Below, one piece after another: positions 42,590-51,175 of a stretch of 64,000 bases of DNA (positions are counted from its first letter, which is position 1; each line of letters begins with the position of its first letter). Source of the stretch: CAYNWK01 sp964400875 (lineage in GTDB: Bacteria; Chloroflexota; Anaerolineae; Anaerolineales; UBA4823); assembly GCA_964400875.1 (NCBI GenBank), contig CAYNWK010000005.1, forward strand, positions 17,784 to 81,783, written 5' to 3'. The position numbers and the translations under genes are program-made. Below the pieces are notes generated by a model, which ran no database searches, was not told where the DNA came from, and saw only the letters and a list, made by a program, of their open reading frames with translations.

Positions 42590-44266
42590 CTATTCGATGG
42601 AAATGATGAATTGGTAATGAGGCTGGCCGCCTTCTTGAACCTCGATCTCCTGGTCGGGATAACCGGCGCGTACTTGATCGACGATTTTGTTGACCTCATT
42701 CTTAGCAACGTCGCTGCCGTAAAACAAAGTGATTAATTCAAAGTCTTCCGCTGATGCTTTCTCCAGGACACCGAGGACAGCTTCCGGCAAACTGTTGGTC
42801 GCGATGACCAGTTTGCCGTCAAGCAGGCCGATGGATTGGCCTTGCTGGCAAAAAACTCCATCAATCTCGACGTTGCGGGTTGCTGTCGTGACTTCAGCGG
42901 TCAGGACCTCCCCGAGGGCTGAATTCATATCTGCCGTTATCTCGTTAAAATCCCCACCGGGAATCAGCCGCAGCATCGCCGCTAACCCCTGAGGGACCGA
43001 TTTGGTGGGGATCACGGCGACCTTTTTGACTGTCAGCTCTGCGGCGGCTTGGGCAGCCAAAATGATGTTTTTATTGTTGGGAAGAATTACGATTTTATCG
43101 GTGGGAAGGTTTTCAAAGGCGCTGATGATCTCCTGGGTGCTGGGGTTCATGGTTTGCCCGCCTTCAACGATGGCCGCGACGCCCAGACTGGCGAAGACAC
43201 GGGCGATGCCTGTTCCAGGCGCCACGGCGATAACGGCAATCTGTCCCGGTTCTATAGGGGCCAGGGTCAGCTTGCTGCCTCGAGATTCCTTTTCGAGCGC
43301 CTCCATTTGGGCGAGCAAATTTTCCATGGCTACCTTGGTGATGGTGCCCAACGACATGGTGTAATCGATCGGTTCGTATCTTTTTTCGGTGGGAACGTGG
43401 ATGTGCATCCGGTACATGCCATCGCCTTCACCGACCTGTATCGATGTGCCCATTTTCTCCAGATCGCCGTAAAAGCGCTCGAGGTTGAGAGGTTGATCCG
43501 GGCGAAAATCAACCACGACTTCGTAGTCTTGGCCAGGCTCGATTGATTCCAGGGTGTCCTCCAGGGTCATGGCTGCTAAGGGCTGAACGGTGGTCACGGC
43601 GCTGTCCAGCGGTTGGTTGTAAATATAACGGACCATCCCCTCCAGGATAAAAAACAGTCCCTTTCCGCCCGAGTCGACGACGCCGGCCTCTTTGAGCACG
43701 GGCAGCAGTTCGGGGGTCTTCTTGACTGAAGCGTCGGCAGCTTCGACGATCGCTTCCAGGATTTTTACCGGGTCATTGGAATCCTTGGAGGATGAGCGTG
43801 CGGCCTCGGCGACCTCTTTGGCCACGGTCAGGATTGTTCCCTCGACAGGCCGGACGACACCCTTATAGGCTGTATCACGGGCCTCGGCGAAGGCGCGGCT
43901 CATACTTGGAGCGTCCAGTTTTTCCTGCTGATCGATAGCCCTGGCGAAACCGCGCCAGATCTGGGAAAGGATCACCCCGGAATTGCCCCGCGCGCCCATC
44001 AAAGCGCCGTGGGCGAGGTCGTGTGCGATGGCGCCTACGTTGCCGTCGGGAGTCTCTTCAACCTCGTCCACTGCGGCCTGCATGGTGAGCACCATGTTCG
44101 TCCCCGTATCACCATCGGGAACCGGGAAGACGTTCAATGAGTTCACCAGCTGCTGGTTGGTGCGCAGCCAGGTCAAGCCGGCTTCCATCAAACCCTTAAA
44201 AGCACGGCCGTCGATGGAGGCATTGCGGAACTGTTCGCGTCGTTCGCTGCGTTGCTCATTGCTCAT
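42590..44266 (-). CDS. fakA: DAK2-domain fatty acid kinase subunit FakA (YloV-like)
   Basis: 558 residues. The N-terminal DAK2 (Dak phosphatase/kinase nucleotide-binding) domain shows VFPVPDGDTGTNMVLT, metal-binding Asp residues, and ARGNSGVILSQIWRG. The C-terminal half is the DegV-like FakA domain. The enzyme phosphorylates fatty acid bound to FakB. Three bases after the Asp23-family gene and 14 before degV: the same yloU-yloV order as in Bacillus. Confidence 0.93.
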   Translation of the reverse strand: MSNEQRSERREQFRNASIDGRAFKGLMEAGLTWLRTNQQLVNSLNVFPVPDGDTGTNMVLTMQAAVDEVEETPDGNVGAIAHDLAHGALMGARGNSGVILSQIWRGFARAIDQQEKLDAPSMSRAFAEARDTAYKGVVRPVEGTILTVAKEVAEAARSSSKDSNDPVKILEAIVEAADASVKKTPELLPVLKEAGVVDSGGKGLFFILEGMVRYIYNQPLDSAVTTVQPLAAMTLEDTLESIEPGQDYEVVVDFRPDQPLNLERFYGDLEKMGTSIQVGEGDGMYRMHIHVPTEKRYEPIDYTMSLGTITKVAMENLLAQMEALEKESRGSKLTLAPIEPGQIAVIAVAPGTGIARVFASLGVAAIVEGGQTMNPSTQEIISAFENLPTDKIVILPNNKNIILAAQAAAELTVKKVAVIPTKSVPQGLAAMLRLIPGGDFNEITADMNSALGEVLTAEVTTATRNVEIDGVFCQQGQSIGLLDGKLVIATNSLPEAVLGVLEKASAEDFELITLFYGSDVAKNEVNKIVDQVRAGYPDQEIEVQEGGQPHYQFIISIE

Positions 44267-44269
44267 GGG

Positions 44270-44626
44270 CTAATCCCATTCCGTGACGCGCAAACCCTGA
44301 ACGTGAACATTGATTTCGTTGATCGGAATACCGAGCGCCTTCTCAACGTGATACCGAACGGTATTGCTCGCACTGCTGGCAACCGATTTAATCCGCGTGC
44401 CATATTCGACGATGATATAGATATCGATATTAATATTTTGCCCGTCATACTGGACATCGACGCCGAGGGTGGGATCTTTAACCAGGGCATTGGTAATGCC
44501 GTTCAGCAGGTTTTTTGGCGCCAATCCGACAACGCCGTAGGATTCTAGGGCTGCCTGGTGCGCGATGGTCGCAATGGCCCGGGGGGTCACATTGATGCTT
44601 CCTAATGGCGTGGTTTCCTCACTCAT
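44270..44626 (-). CDS. Asp23/Gls24-family protein (YloU-like)
   Basis: 118 residues. INVTPRAIATIAHQAALESYGVVGLA is interrupted here only to note the family entry (residues 9-34), and VDVQYDGQNINIDIYIIVEYG is the middle strand; both identify Asp23/Gls24. The family includes envelope stress proteins in Gram-positive bacteria. First gene of the fakA-degV-recG unit, divergent from rpmB. Confidence 0.9.
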   Translation of the reverse strand: MSEETTPLGSINVTPRAIATIAHQAALESYGVVGLAPKNLLNGITNALVKDPTLGVDVQYDGQNINIDIYIIVEYGTRIKSVASSASNTVRYHVEKALGIPINEINVHVQGLRVTEWD

Positions 44627-44676
44627 TACTCACTCCAAAAAATCAGTCCTAAAAATCGAAGGTCCGCAGTCCACCT

Positions 44677-44716
44677 ACCAAATATCCGCTTTACTCACCC
44701 GAGTGCGTAATTCCTA
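44677..44716. repeat. Right-half remnant C of the MITE/REP-like element
   Basis: CCAAATATCCGCTTTACTCA leading to GAGTGCGTAATTCCTA aligns base for base with the right half of copy A (26156-26194) with about ten differences. The left half is not recognisable. It lies in the divergent yloU / rpmB space, about 20 bases upstream of the rpmB promoter. Confidence 0.5.
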
Positions 44717-44735
44717 AAAACTATTTACCTTCGGC

Positions 44736-44764
44736 TTGCGAGAGAAGGCGAATTGTGGTAAGAT
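44736..44764 (+). promoter_or_regulatory. rpmB: Sigma-70-type promoter of rpmB
   Basis: TTGCGA (44736-44741), 17-base spacer, TAAGAT (44759-44764). It leaves a leader of about 110 bases before the rpmB start. Confidence 0.65.
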
Positions 44765-44881
44765 CGGCCCGCTCTTGGTTAGGACAAGCGGAAGAACAAA
44801 GTTCAAATCAATTATTCTTTGTTAGTTTGCGGGAGACCAGCCGGCTTGGTCTCTCGATCTGATCGCAAAAGGATACGTAAG

Positions 44882-45064
44882 ATGGCAAAATGTGAGCGTT
44901 GTGGAAAAAAGACTACCTTTGGTCGCAACCGTCCGTGGTCTAAGAAAGCCACCCGGCGGGAGTTTCGTCCGAATTTACAACAGGTTACCGTGTTTGAAAG
45001 CGGGCAAAAAATCCGCAAGACATTGTGCACGAAGTGCATCCGCACATTGGTAAAAACCGCGTAG
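44882..45064 (+). CDS. rpmB: 50S ribosomal protein L28
   Basis: 60-residue L28. It is the zinc-binding form: C4-E-R-C7 at the N-terminus and CTKC near the C-terminus. KKTTFGRNRPWSKKATRREF is the conserved core. ATG at 44882 starts MAKCERCGK, with AAAAGGATA upstream; the frame open to 44819 is leader. A canonical terminator follows. Confidence 0.96.
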   Translation: MAKCERCGKKTTFGRNRPWSKKATRREFRPNLQQVTVFESGQKIRKTLCTKCIRTLVKTA

Positions 45065-45086
45065 ATAAAAAACAGCCTGCTTGTTA

Positions 45087-45119
45087 GAAAACCGCGGCTT
45101 TGTCCGCGATTTTCTTTTT
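45087..45119 (+). terminator. Intrinsic terminator of rpmB
   Basis: GAAAACCGCGG (45087-45097) pairs with CCGCGATTTTC (45104-45114) with one C/A mismatch and a six-base loop, followed by TTTTT (45115-45119). This is the only textbook rho-independent terminator in the window. Confidence 0.85.
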
Positions 45120-45203
45120 AAAAACATCTCCTCACCGCCAGACTGCAGGAAATAATACCCGCCCGCTGTGTTTGTGACAAGGGCGATTGATTCCCAGGAG
45201 GGG

Positions 45204-46268
45204 CTAGGGAATCGGCGGGTTGAACCGAAAAAACACCCATAACCAAAAGGGAACCAGGCCTCCTACGGCGATCAAGGCCATTAATGCCAGCAGGATCGTT
45301 AGCCAATCGATGTCGAAGGGGTTGAACTCAGCCTGCTCAGAACTGACCGGCTCTGGGTTGGTGGCGGCGCCATGCCCTGGATCGATCGGTTGGGAATCAC
45401 CGCGTCTGAAGCTTTGCGGGGGGGTGACTGAGGTGACCGCGCTGGATTGCCTTGAAAAGGTGATCATCACCCGGCCCATTTGGTCGGCAGTCCGGTAGCG
45501 CGCCGAAGGTTCCTTCGCGAGCACTTTGAGCATGATCTGCTCGAGCATGGGAGGGATGGAAGGATTGAGTTCGCGGGGTGCTCTGGGCATTTCTTCACGG
45601 TGCATGCGGGCTAACTCGGTAGACGAGTCGGCCGTGAAAGGCAGTTGCCCGGTGAGCATCTCGTAGGTCACCACGCCCAAAGAATAAACATCAGAAGCCG
45701 GCGAGGGGGGATCGCCTGCGGCCTGTTCCGGAGAGAAATACTGGGGGGAACCCCAGACGATCTCGCTTTTCTCATCCGGGTGAATGGCAGCCAGCGCTCG
45801 GGCGATGCCAAAGTCGACCACTTTGAGGCGTTGGTCTGGGGTAATGATCATATTTTGGGGTTTGATGTCGCAGTGAACCAGGCCGGCCCGGTGAGCGTAG
45901 CCTACTCCGGCGCATGCCTGTACGATGAGATTGAGCGTCTCCTCAACGCTGAATCGACCACGCCGTTGGAGCAGTTGTTTCAGGTCCGTGCCGGGAACGT
46001 GCTCCATGATGATGAACAGACGTCCTTCGTCCAGTCCAAAATCGTGCACGGTGGCGATGTTGGGGTGAGATAAATTCGCGGCTGCCTTGGCTTCTTGCCT
46101 GTAGCGTTCACGGAAACCTGGATCGGCGGAGAAATTTTCCCGCAGCAGTTTAATCGCAACGGTTCGCTCCAACATCAGATCGTAGGCGCGATAAACGACC
46201 GCCATTCCTCCCGAGCCTAAAGGCTCATCCAGGCGGTAGCGATTATTGAGCAGAATAGGTTCAGTCAT
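45204..46268 (-). CDS. Membrane-anchored Ser/Thr protein kinase
   Basis: 354 residues. The Hanks-type kinase domain spans about 10-270: glycine loop LGSGGMAVVY, Lys40, Glu59, catalytic loop HCDIKPQN (Asp134; the usual HRD Arg is Cys, a non-RD kinase), DFG at 152-154, and SPQYFSPEQ in the activation segment. A Ser/Pro-rich linker leads to a C-terminal hydrophobic segment (about 318-350), so the kinase is anchored in the membrane. It lacks PASTA or other sensor domains. ATG at 46268 starts MTEPILLNN; the longer frame adds 8 residues. The phosphatase, FHA and VWA genes are 5-10 kb away. Confidence 0.92.
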   Translation of the reverse strand: MTEPILLNNRYRLDEPLGSGGMAVVYRAYDLMLERTVAIKLLRENFSADPGFRERYRQEAKAAANLSHPNIATVHDFGLDEGRLFIIMEHVPGTDLKQLLQRRGRFSVEETLNLIVQACAGVGYAHRAGLVHCDIKPQNMIITPDQRLKVVDFGIARALAAIHPDEKSEIVWGSPQYFSPEQAAGDPPSPASDVYSLGVVTYEMLTGQLPFTADSSTELARMHREEMPRAPRELNPSIPPMLEQIMLKVLAKEPSARYRTADQMGRVMITFSRQSSAVTSVTPPQSFRRGDSQPIDPGHGAATNPEPVSSEQAEFNPFDIDWLTILLALMALIAVGGLVPFWLWVFFRFNPPIP

Positions 46269-46636
46269 ACTCCTTTGGCGGCTGTTCTGCACATGAAATA
46301 ATATGTCATCGGTGCTCTGTTGAATTGTACCACTGCTGGCCCCTGCCGCGGCTACACCCCCTACTTTTTCGGTGAGCTGCGTAACTCCTAACTATGTAAC
46401 TCAGATTGTTACAAAGTCTAGTAAAATCAAGCCGTTGTGATAGGGGACCGTTGCCGAGAAACGCTCAAAGCTGCTATAGAGGTAACCATAAGAAACGGGT
46501 CTTTCTCACCACAAACCTAGTTCGAGTGATTGCATTTGCTCAGCCGGATGGATGAATCTATTTCTCAACGCTAATTGGCGGTCGGAAAAGCAATTTACCT
46601 CAGCTGGGCCTGATTAATTCGAGCCAAGGTGAATCT
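46269..46636. other. Intergenic region with a repeat remnant and an unexplained leader
   Basis: 368 bases between the divergent kinase and lipid-kinase genes. It holds the repeat remnant at 46351-46391 and then about 240 bases with several short complementary patches (for example around 46440-46480). No open frame, and no riboswitch class that can be named by eye. Promoters for both neighbours must lie here. Confidence 0.5.
46351..46391. repeat. Right-half remnant D of the MITE/REP-like element
   Basis: CTACACCCCCTACTTTTTCG followed by GCTGCGTAACTCCTA corresponds to the right half of copy G (63877-63913). The left half is not seen. Confidence 0.45.
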
Positions 46637-47590
46637 ATGCGTCGATCTTATCTGATCTACAATCCGGCCGCAGGTCGCTACCCATCCAGGCTGCTGACCG
46701 AGCGAGCAGCGGATGTTTTGAGGGCGCGTGGTTGGGAGGTCTGCATCAAGGTAACTGCGAGCGGAGATCACGTTACCGAGCTGGCCCAACAGGCTGTAGA
46801 TGAGCAGATGGATGCCTTGTTCGTCGTTGGCGGCGATGGCTCGATCAACCAGTCTTTAAGACCCCTGATCGGTTCACGCACGGCTTTGGGTGTATTGCCG
46901 GCTGGCACCGCCAATGTCTTTGCGCAAGAGATAGGCCTCCCTGGTTTGACCTGGACTCGGCTGATGGCATTGGAAGAAAGCGCGCACCGCCTGACCGACG
47001 CCCAGGTTTGGGAAATGGATATCGGTCTTTGCAACGGCACGCCGTTCTTATTGTGGTCGGGTGTTGGACTGGACGGTTTTATCGTCCATCGCATCGAACC
47101 TCGCCGGCGCTGGGAGAAGAACTTTGCCGTAATGCAGTACCTGACCTCCGCAGTCTGGAACGCGACGATGTGGCAAGGTATGAACTTAAAGGTGCTGAGA
47201 AACGGCGATCAGGTCAGCGGCCATTTCCTCATGGCGGTAGTGACGAACATCCACTTGTATGCCGGTGGGTTTGCCGAGTTGTCCCCGAACGCCACGCTTG
47301 ATGACGGCATGATGGACCTGTGGCTGTTTCAAGGACACTCGATGACGGATATCGTCCAACGAGCCTGGGATTTGTGGGCCGGCCGCCATGTCCAATCCGA
47401 TCAGGTACAGCGCATACCCTTCCGGGAGATTGTATTGGAATCAGATTCTCCGTTATACGTGCAATTGGATGGTGAACCGGCGAAGGGGAAGCAGCGCGTC
47501 AAGATCGCAGTCCGCTCCCAGGCCCTCCGAGTATTGATCCCGCGGGATTCGTCACGCGAACTGTTCAATCGGCCACCCGTCGAGATGTGA
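46637..47590 (+). CDS. Diacylglycerol/sphingosine kinase-family lipid kinase
   Basis: 317 residues of the DAGK/YegS family that phosphorylates lipid alcohols with ATP. YNPAAGR opens the domain, GGDGS (residues 65-69) is the nucleotide motif with Ser in place of the frequent Thr, and GVLPAGTANVFAQ follows; DDGMMDLWLF is the later family motif. Lipid acceptor unknown. Followed after 9 bases by the Ca2+/H+ antiporter. Confidence 0.92.
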   Translation: MRRSYLIYNPAAGRYPSRLLTERAADVLRARGWEVCIKVTASGDHVTELAQQAVDEQMDALFVVGGDGSINQSLRPLIGSRTALGVLPAGTANVFAQEIGLPGLTWTRLMALEESAHRLTDAQVWEMDIGLCNGTPFLLWSGVGLDGFIVHRIEPRRRWEKNFAVMQYLTSAVWNATMWQGMNLKVLRNGDQVSGHFLMAVVTNIHLYAGGFAELSPNATLDDGMMDLWLFQGHSMTDIVQRAWDLWAGRHVQSDQVQRIPFREIVLESDSPLYVQLDGEPAKGKQRVKIAVRSQALRVLIPRDSSRELFNRPPVEM

Positions 47591-47599
47591 GGATAAGGA

Positions 47600-48837
47600 A
47601 TGAGATCAATCTGGAATTACCTGAAGAAAAAGCCGCTCACCCTTCTCATGCTGGCCTTGCCGTTCGCGCTGCTGGCCGAGCTCAGCCACTGGGGTGAGTT
47701 GTTGGTCTTTGGGTTATCTGCGCTCAGCGTGATCCCGATGGCTGAATATATCGGCGAAGGCACCGAGGCCTTGGCCGCCCGTACAAATCCTCGCGTTGGA
47801 GGATTGCTCAATGCCACCTTAGGCAACGCAGCCGAGCTGATCATTACCATCATCGCGATCAGGGCTGGTTTGCTCGAACTGGTATTAGCCTCGATCACCG
47901 GCTCAATCTTAGGAAACTTGCTGTTTGTAATGGGCATGGCGATGCTGCTGGGCGGGTTGCGNNNNNNNNNNNNNNNNNNNNNNNNNNNNNNNNNNNNNNN
48001 NNNNNNNNNNNNNNNNNNNNNNNNNNNNNNNNNNNNNNNNNNNNNNNNNNNNNNNNNNNNNTCTTAGGAAACTTGCTGTTTGTAATGGGCATGGCGATGC
48101 TGCTGGGCGGGTTGCGACACGGGATCCAATCTTTTGACCGCAAACAAGCGACCCGCAATGCCATTTTGCTGATCCTGGCTGTACTGGCCCTGGTGATACC
48201 CTCGGTCTTGAGCCACAACATTGGCGAGGAAGGCAGCGTGCGCGTCGAAGCGCTCAGCCTGGGCGTCGCCACGGTAATGATCCTTTTGTACATATTGGCT
48301 CTAATCTACAGCTTCCGGGCGCAAGGCGCACCGCTGGCTCACAAGCCTGCCAGAGAGCCCCTGCATGAAACCGCCTGGCCGGTCTCCACCGCTTTGATCG
48401 TTCTTACGCTGGCTACCATCGGTGTAGTCATTGCCAGCGAACTGCTGGTTGGCGCAGTGGAACCGGTCGTTGCCAGCCTGGGGGTCTCCGAATTCTTTTT
48501 AGGCATCGTGCTCATCCCGGTAGTCGGCAACGTCGCCGAGCACCTGGTCGCCGTCGAAGTTGCCATCAAAGACCAGATGGATTTGAGCGTGGAGATCGCC
48601 ATCGCCTCCAGTCTGCAGATCGCTCTGTTTGTGGCCCCGGTACTGGTTTTTGTCAGCCTGTTGCTTGGCAATCCGCTGCAGTTGATCTTCAACCAGGTCG
48701 AGCTGTTGGCCTTGATTGCCGGCGCAATCTTGACCGCGTTGGTATCCGCCGACGGCGAATCGAACTGGCTGGAAGGCGCTGAATTGTTGGCCGTTTACCT
48801 GATCCTTGGGCTGGCGTTCTTCCTTTTGCCAGTCTGA
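47600..48837 (+). CDS. Calcium/proton antiporter CaxA, split by an artificial scaffold gap
   Basis: Ca2+/H+ exchanger of about 360 residues with ten or eleven membrane helices. Both c-repeats are visible: GNAAELIITIIAIRAG in the first half and GNVAEHLVAVEVAIKD in the second, whose glutamates bind calcium. The gene is broken by 100 N (47962-48061). The 55 bases before the N run (47907-47961) are repeated exactly after it (48062-48116). Deleting the N run and one copy (155 bases) joins the two halves in the same frame and gives an uninterrupted protein, so the gene is intact in the organism. Confidence 0.92.
47907..48116. other. Scaffold gap of 100 N with identical 55-bp flanks (assembly artefact)
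   Basis: The sequence starting TCTTAGGAAACTTGCTG and ending GGCGGGTTGCG occurs at 47907-47961 and again at 48062-48116 with the N run between. Two contigs that in fact overlap by 55 bases were joined with a fixed-length gap. Confidence 0.95.
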
Positions 48838-48844
48838 CCTACCC

Positions 48845-49348
48845 ATGGAAGGACCTCGCCCTTCGCGCCGGCTGATCGATCCATGGGTGATCCTGGGCGC
48901 CATCATCTTTGGCGTCGGGTTAGCCGCGGCCGCATTGGCGCTGTTGTGGTTCACGAAACCTGCGGCTTCACCGGCTCAGATCCCTACACCTGTTCTGACG
49001 GTCATCGCTCTGCCTACCCCAACACCGACCGTACTCACACCCACTCCAGAGGCGACTGTGACTCCCTCGGCGGCGCCGCCAACGGCTTTCCCGGCCGGGG
49101 GTGGGAATATCACGCTCGAGTCTTACGTACAGATCGCCGGTACTGGCGGCGATGGCTTGCGCCTACGGACGGAACCGGGTTTGGAAAGCGAAGTGCGTAT
49201 GTTGGCGTTTGAGGCGGAGATCTTCCAGGTGCGAGATGGCCCGCGGGAAGCCGATAATTACCAGTGGTGGTATCTGGTTGCGCCAATTAATGAATCCCAA
49301 CGCGGATGGGCGGTGGCAAATTTCTTGGAAGTTGTCCAAGAACCGTAA
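48845..49348 (+). CDS. Membrane-anchored SH3-type domain protein
   Basis: 167 residues: short cytosolic N-terminus, one membrane helix (about 15-38, VILGAIIFGVGLAAAALALL), a Thr/Pro linker with PTPTPT repeats, then an SH3b-like domain (GDGLRLRTEPGLESEVRMLA to GWAVANFLE). Such domains bind cell-wall polymers or other ligands. ATG at 48845 (MEGPRPS) is 7 bases after the antiporter stop codon. Outward-facing; role unknown. Confidence 0.8.
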   Translation: MEGPRPSRRLIDPWVILGAIIFGVGLAAAALALLWFTKPAASPAQIPTPVLTVIALPTPTPTVLTPTPEATVTPSAAPPTAFPAGGGNITLESYVQIAGTGGDGLRLRTEPGLESEVRMLAFEAEIFQVRDGPREADNYQWWYLVAPINESQRGWAVANFLEVVQEP

Positions 49349-49563
49349 CATAATGGCATAAATTTCGTTAGAATAGGATAGAGGGTACGTGGTCGGTAAG
49401 GAGATTGGGCAGATCGAGGGCGCCTCACGCGCCTAAATGTCCTTTCTTCCTCGAATGTTGAAGAACGGTCTGGGCGGGGAAATTTTCTGAAAGCCGGCAG
49501 GTTATAATTCTGTCTACTTCGGTTTTATTCACTTGCAATGTAAATTTGAAGGATCGATCCTCT

Positions 49564-49926
49564 GTGAATTACGTATTAAAGCCGGTATCCATCACAGCTG
49601 ACCGCCAGGCGGGCGAAATGTCCGTGGAATGGAACGATGGGCATGCCAGCGTGTACAGTTTCACACTGCTGCGCAGAGCCTGTCCCTGCGCCGAATGCCG
49701 AGGTGGGCACGCGAATATGGGTTCCGAACCCGATCCGGAGGTCTTCTCCCTGCCCAGGGAAGACAACCCCGAAACTCACATGCGCAGCATTGAAGCGGTG
49801 GGTAGTTACGCTTTGACCATTGAGTGGGAAGATGGCCATCACTATGGCATTTATAACTGGAACTTCCTGCGCAACTTGTGTCCTTGTCCTCTGTGCCGGT
49901 CGGGATTCGACGATGTTGAATCTTGA
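49564..49926 (+). CDS. DUF971-domain protein
   Basis: 120 residues. DUF971 is the small domain found at the N-terminus of gamma-butyrobetaine hydroxylases and, alone, beside Fe-S or Mrp-type genes in bacteria. Conserved features are LRRACPCAECRGGH, with a CxxC pair, and LRNLCPCPLCRSG at the end, with another. The four cysteines suggest metal or Fe-S binding. GTG at 49564 with AAGGA nine bases before; TTG at 49546 also possible. The next gene starts inside its last codons. Confidence 0.85.
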   Translation: MNYVLKPVSITADRQAGEMSVEWNDGHASVYSFTLLRRACPCAECRGGHANMGSEPDPEVFSLPREDNPETHMRSIEAVGSYALTIEWEDGHHYGIYNWNFLRNLCPCPLCRSGFDDVES

Positions 49927-50458
49927 TCCGATGGAGGCGATTTATTCCTTCGTCGAGCGGGCTTATGTACGCCTGCAGGCCGGAGACGTCTTGGTTCGCT
50001 GTATGGATGAAGACAACAGCGCACCGCTGCAAAAATGGGTGGAAGGCTTATTGTTGGCTGGCCCGGTAAGCCTGGATGCGTTGCGGGAAATCAAAGCTGA
50101 GGTGACCGAGACCAAAGCCCGGTCCATGAAAGAAGTGCGGCAGATTTCAACCAATTTCGAGGGACAGCTGGAAGAGTATGGGCTCCGATTAGGTGATTTG
50201 AAAAAAACCGCCTGGCTAGTCAAACTCACCCCGCTCAAGTTCTCTAGATTGCTGCAAGCACAGGGGGTAAGCGATGAGCAGACTCAACGAAACTGTCTGC
50301 ATCAGCTGAATGAGGCCCACAAGCAGCTGAATCAAGTTTACATTCAGTTAGGTTTATTAGAAGAGATTGAGGGGTATCTTGAAGACTGGTTGTGGGGTTT
50401 GGTCTACCAATCGGCGCACCAGGTTCAGGCTGAAGCCTATCGCACGCTCCGGGCCTGA
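49913..50458 (+). CDS. Helical hypothetical protein
   Basis: 181 residues, predicted almost wholly alpha-helical with alternating charged and hydrophobic residues (for example LREIKAEVTETKARSMKEV). No signal peptide or membrane helix. Not recognised. ATG at 49913 overlaps the DUF971 gene by 14 bases; ATG at 49931 is an alternative. No clear ribosome site at either. Convergent with the NarL-type regulator gene that ends at 50522. Confidence 0.6.
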   Translation: MLNLDPMEAIYSFVERAYVRLQAGDVLVRCMDEDNSAPLQKWVEGLLLAGPVSLDALREIKAEVTETKARSMKEVRQISTNFEGQLEEYGLRLGDLKKTAWLVKLTPLKFSRLLQAQGVSDEQTQRNCLHQLNEAHKQLNQVYIQLGLLEEIEGYLEDWLWGLVYQSAHQVQAEAYRTLRA

Positions 50459-50521
50459 CCAGCTGGTAGGATTTTCCCCTCAGGATGAGTGCCGGTAAGC
50501 CAGGCATCCATCCTGATCTTT

Positions 50522-51175
50522 TTAAAGATAGTCTCGCAGATTGTGCTCGACTGCATAAGCAGCGGCCTCTGCCCTGTTGCTAACCCCCAATTTGGAAAGG
50601 ATACTGCTCACATAGTTGCGTACCGTACCCTCGCCCAGGAAGAGCGCCTTAGCAATCTCGCGGTTGGTTTTACCTTCAGATACCAGCAAAAGCACGTGCC
50701 GTTCTTGCTGTGTGAGCGCCGAAAAGGCGGAAGCTTCTTCTTCTTTGGCCGCTTTGCGCACTTCCTGAAAGATGCGCTGGGTAACCGCGGGGTCGAGCAG
50801 GGCCTCCCCCCGGCCGACACGTTCGATCGCTTTGACCAAATCCTCACCCCCGATCTGTTTGAGCACGTAGCCAGCGGCGCCGGCGCGAATCGCCGAGAAT
50901 AGCATTTCATCCTCAGCATAAGAGGTGAGCATGATCACTTTGGTATCCGGATAGTTCTCGGTGATCTCCTCACACGCTTCGATGCCCGATCCACCGGGGA
51001 GACGGATGTCCATCACAACGACATCCGGATTGTATGTCGCCACCCGATCAATGGCCTCCCGGGCCGAAGCCGCTTCAGCCACGACATCGAATGTTGGGTG
51101 CCGATCGAGCAAAGCTTTCAAGCCTAACCGAACAACTTCGTGATCATCAACCAATAAAATCCTCTGTTTTGTCAT
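50522..51175 (-). CDS. NarL/LuxR-family response regulator
   Basis: 217 residues: receiver domain with D10/D11, phospho-Asp56 (VVVMDIRLPGGSG), and a LuxR-type HTH at about 150-215 (LTQQERHVLLLVSEGKTNRE, then AKALFLGEGTVRNYVSSILS). Overlaps the upstream OmpR-type gene by one base (TAATG), so both regulators are co-translated. No histidine kinase in the window. Target genes unknown. Confidence 0.93.
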   Translation of the reverse strand: MTKQRILLVDDHEVVRLGLKALLDRHPTFDVVAEAASAREAIDRVATYNPDVVVMDIRLPGGSGIEACEEITENYPDTKVIMLTSYAEDEMLFSAIRAGAAGYVLKQIGGEDLVKAIERVGRGEALLDPAVTQRIFQEVRKAAKEEEASAFSALTQQERHVLLLVSEGKTNREIAKALFLGEGTVRNYVSSILSKLGVSNRAEAAAYAVEHNLRDYL

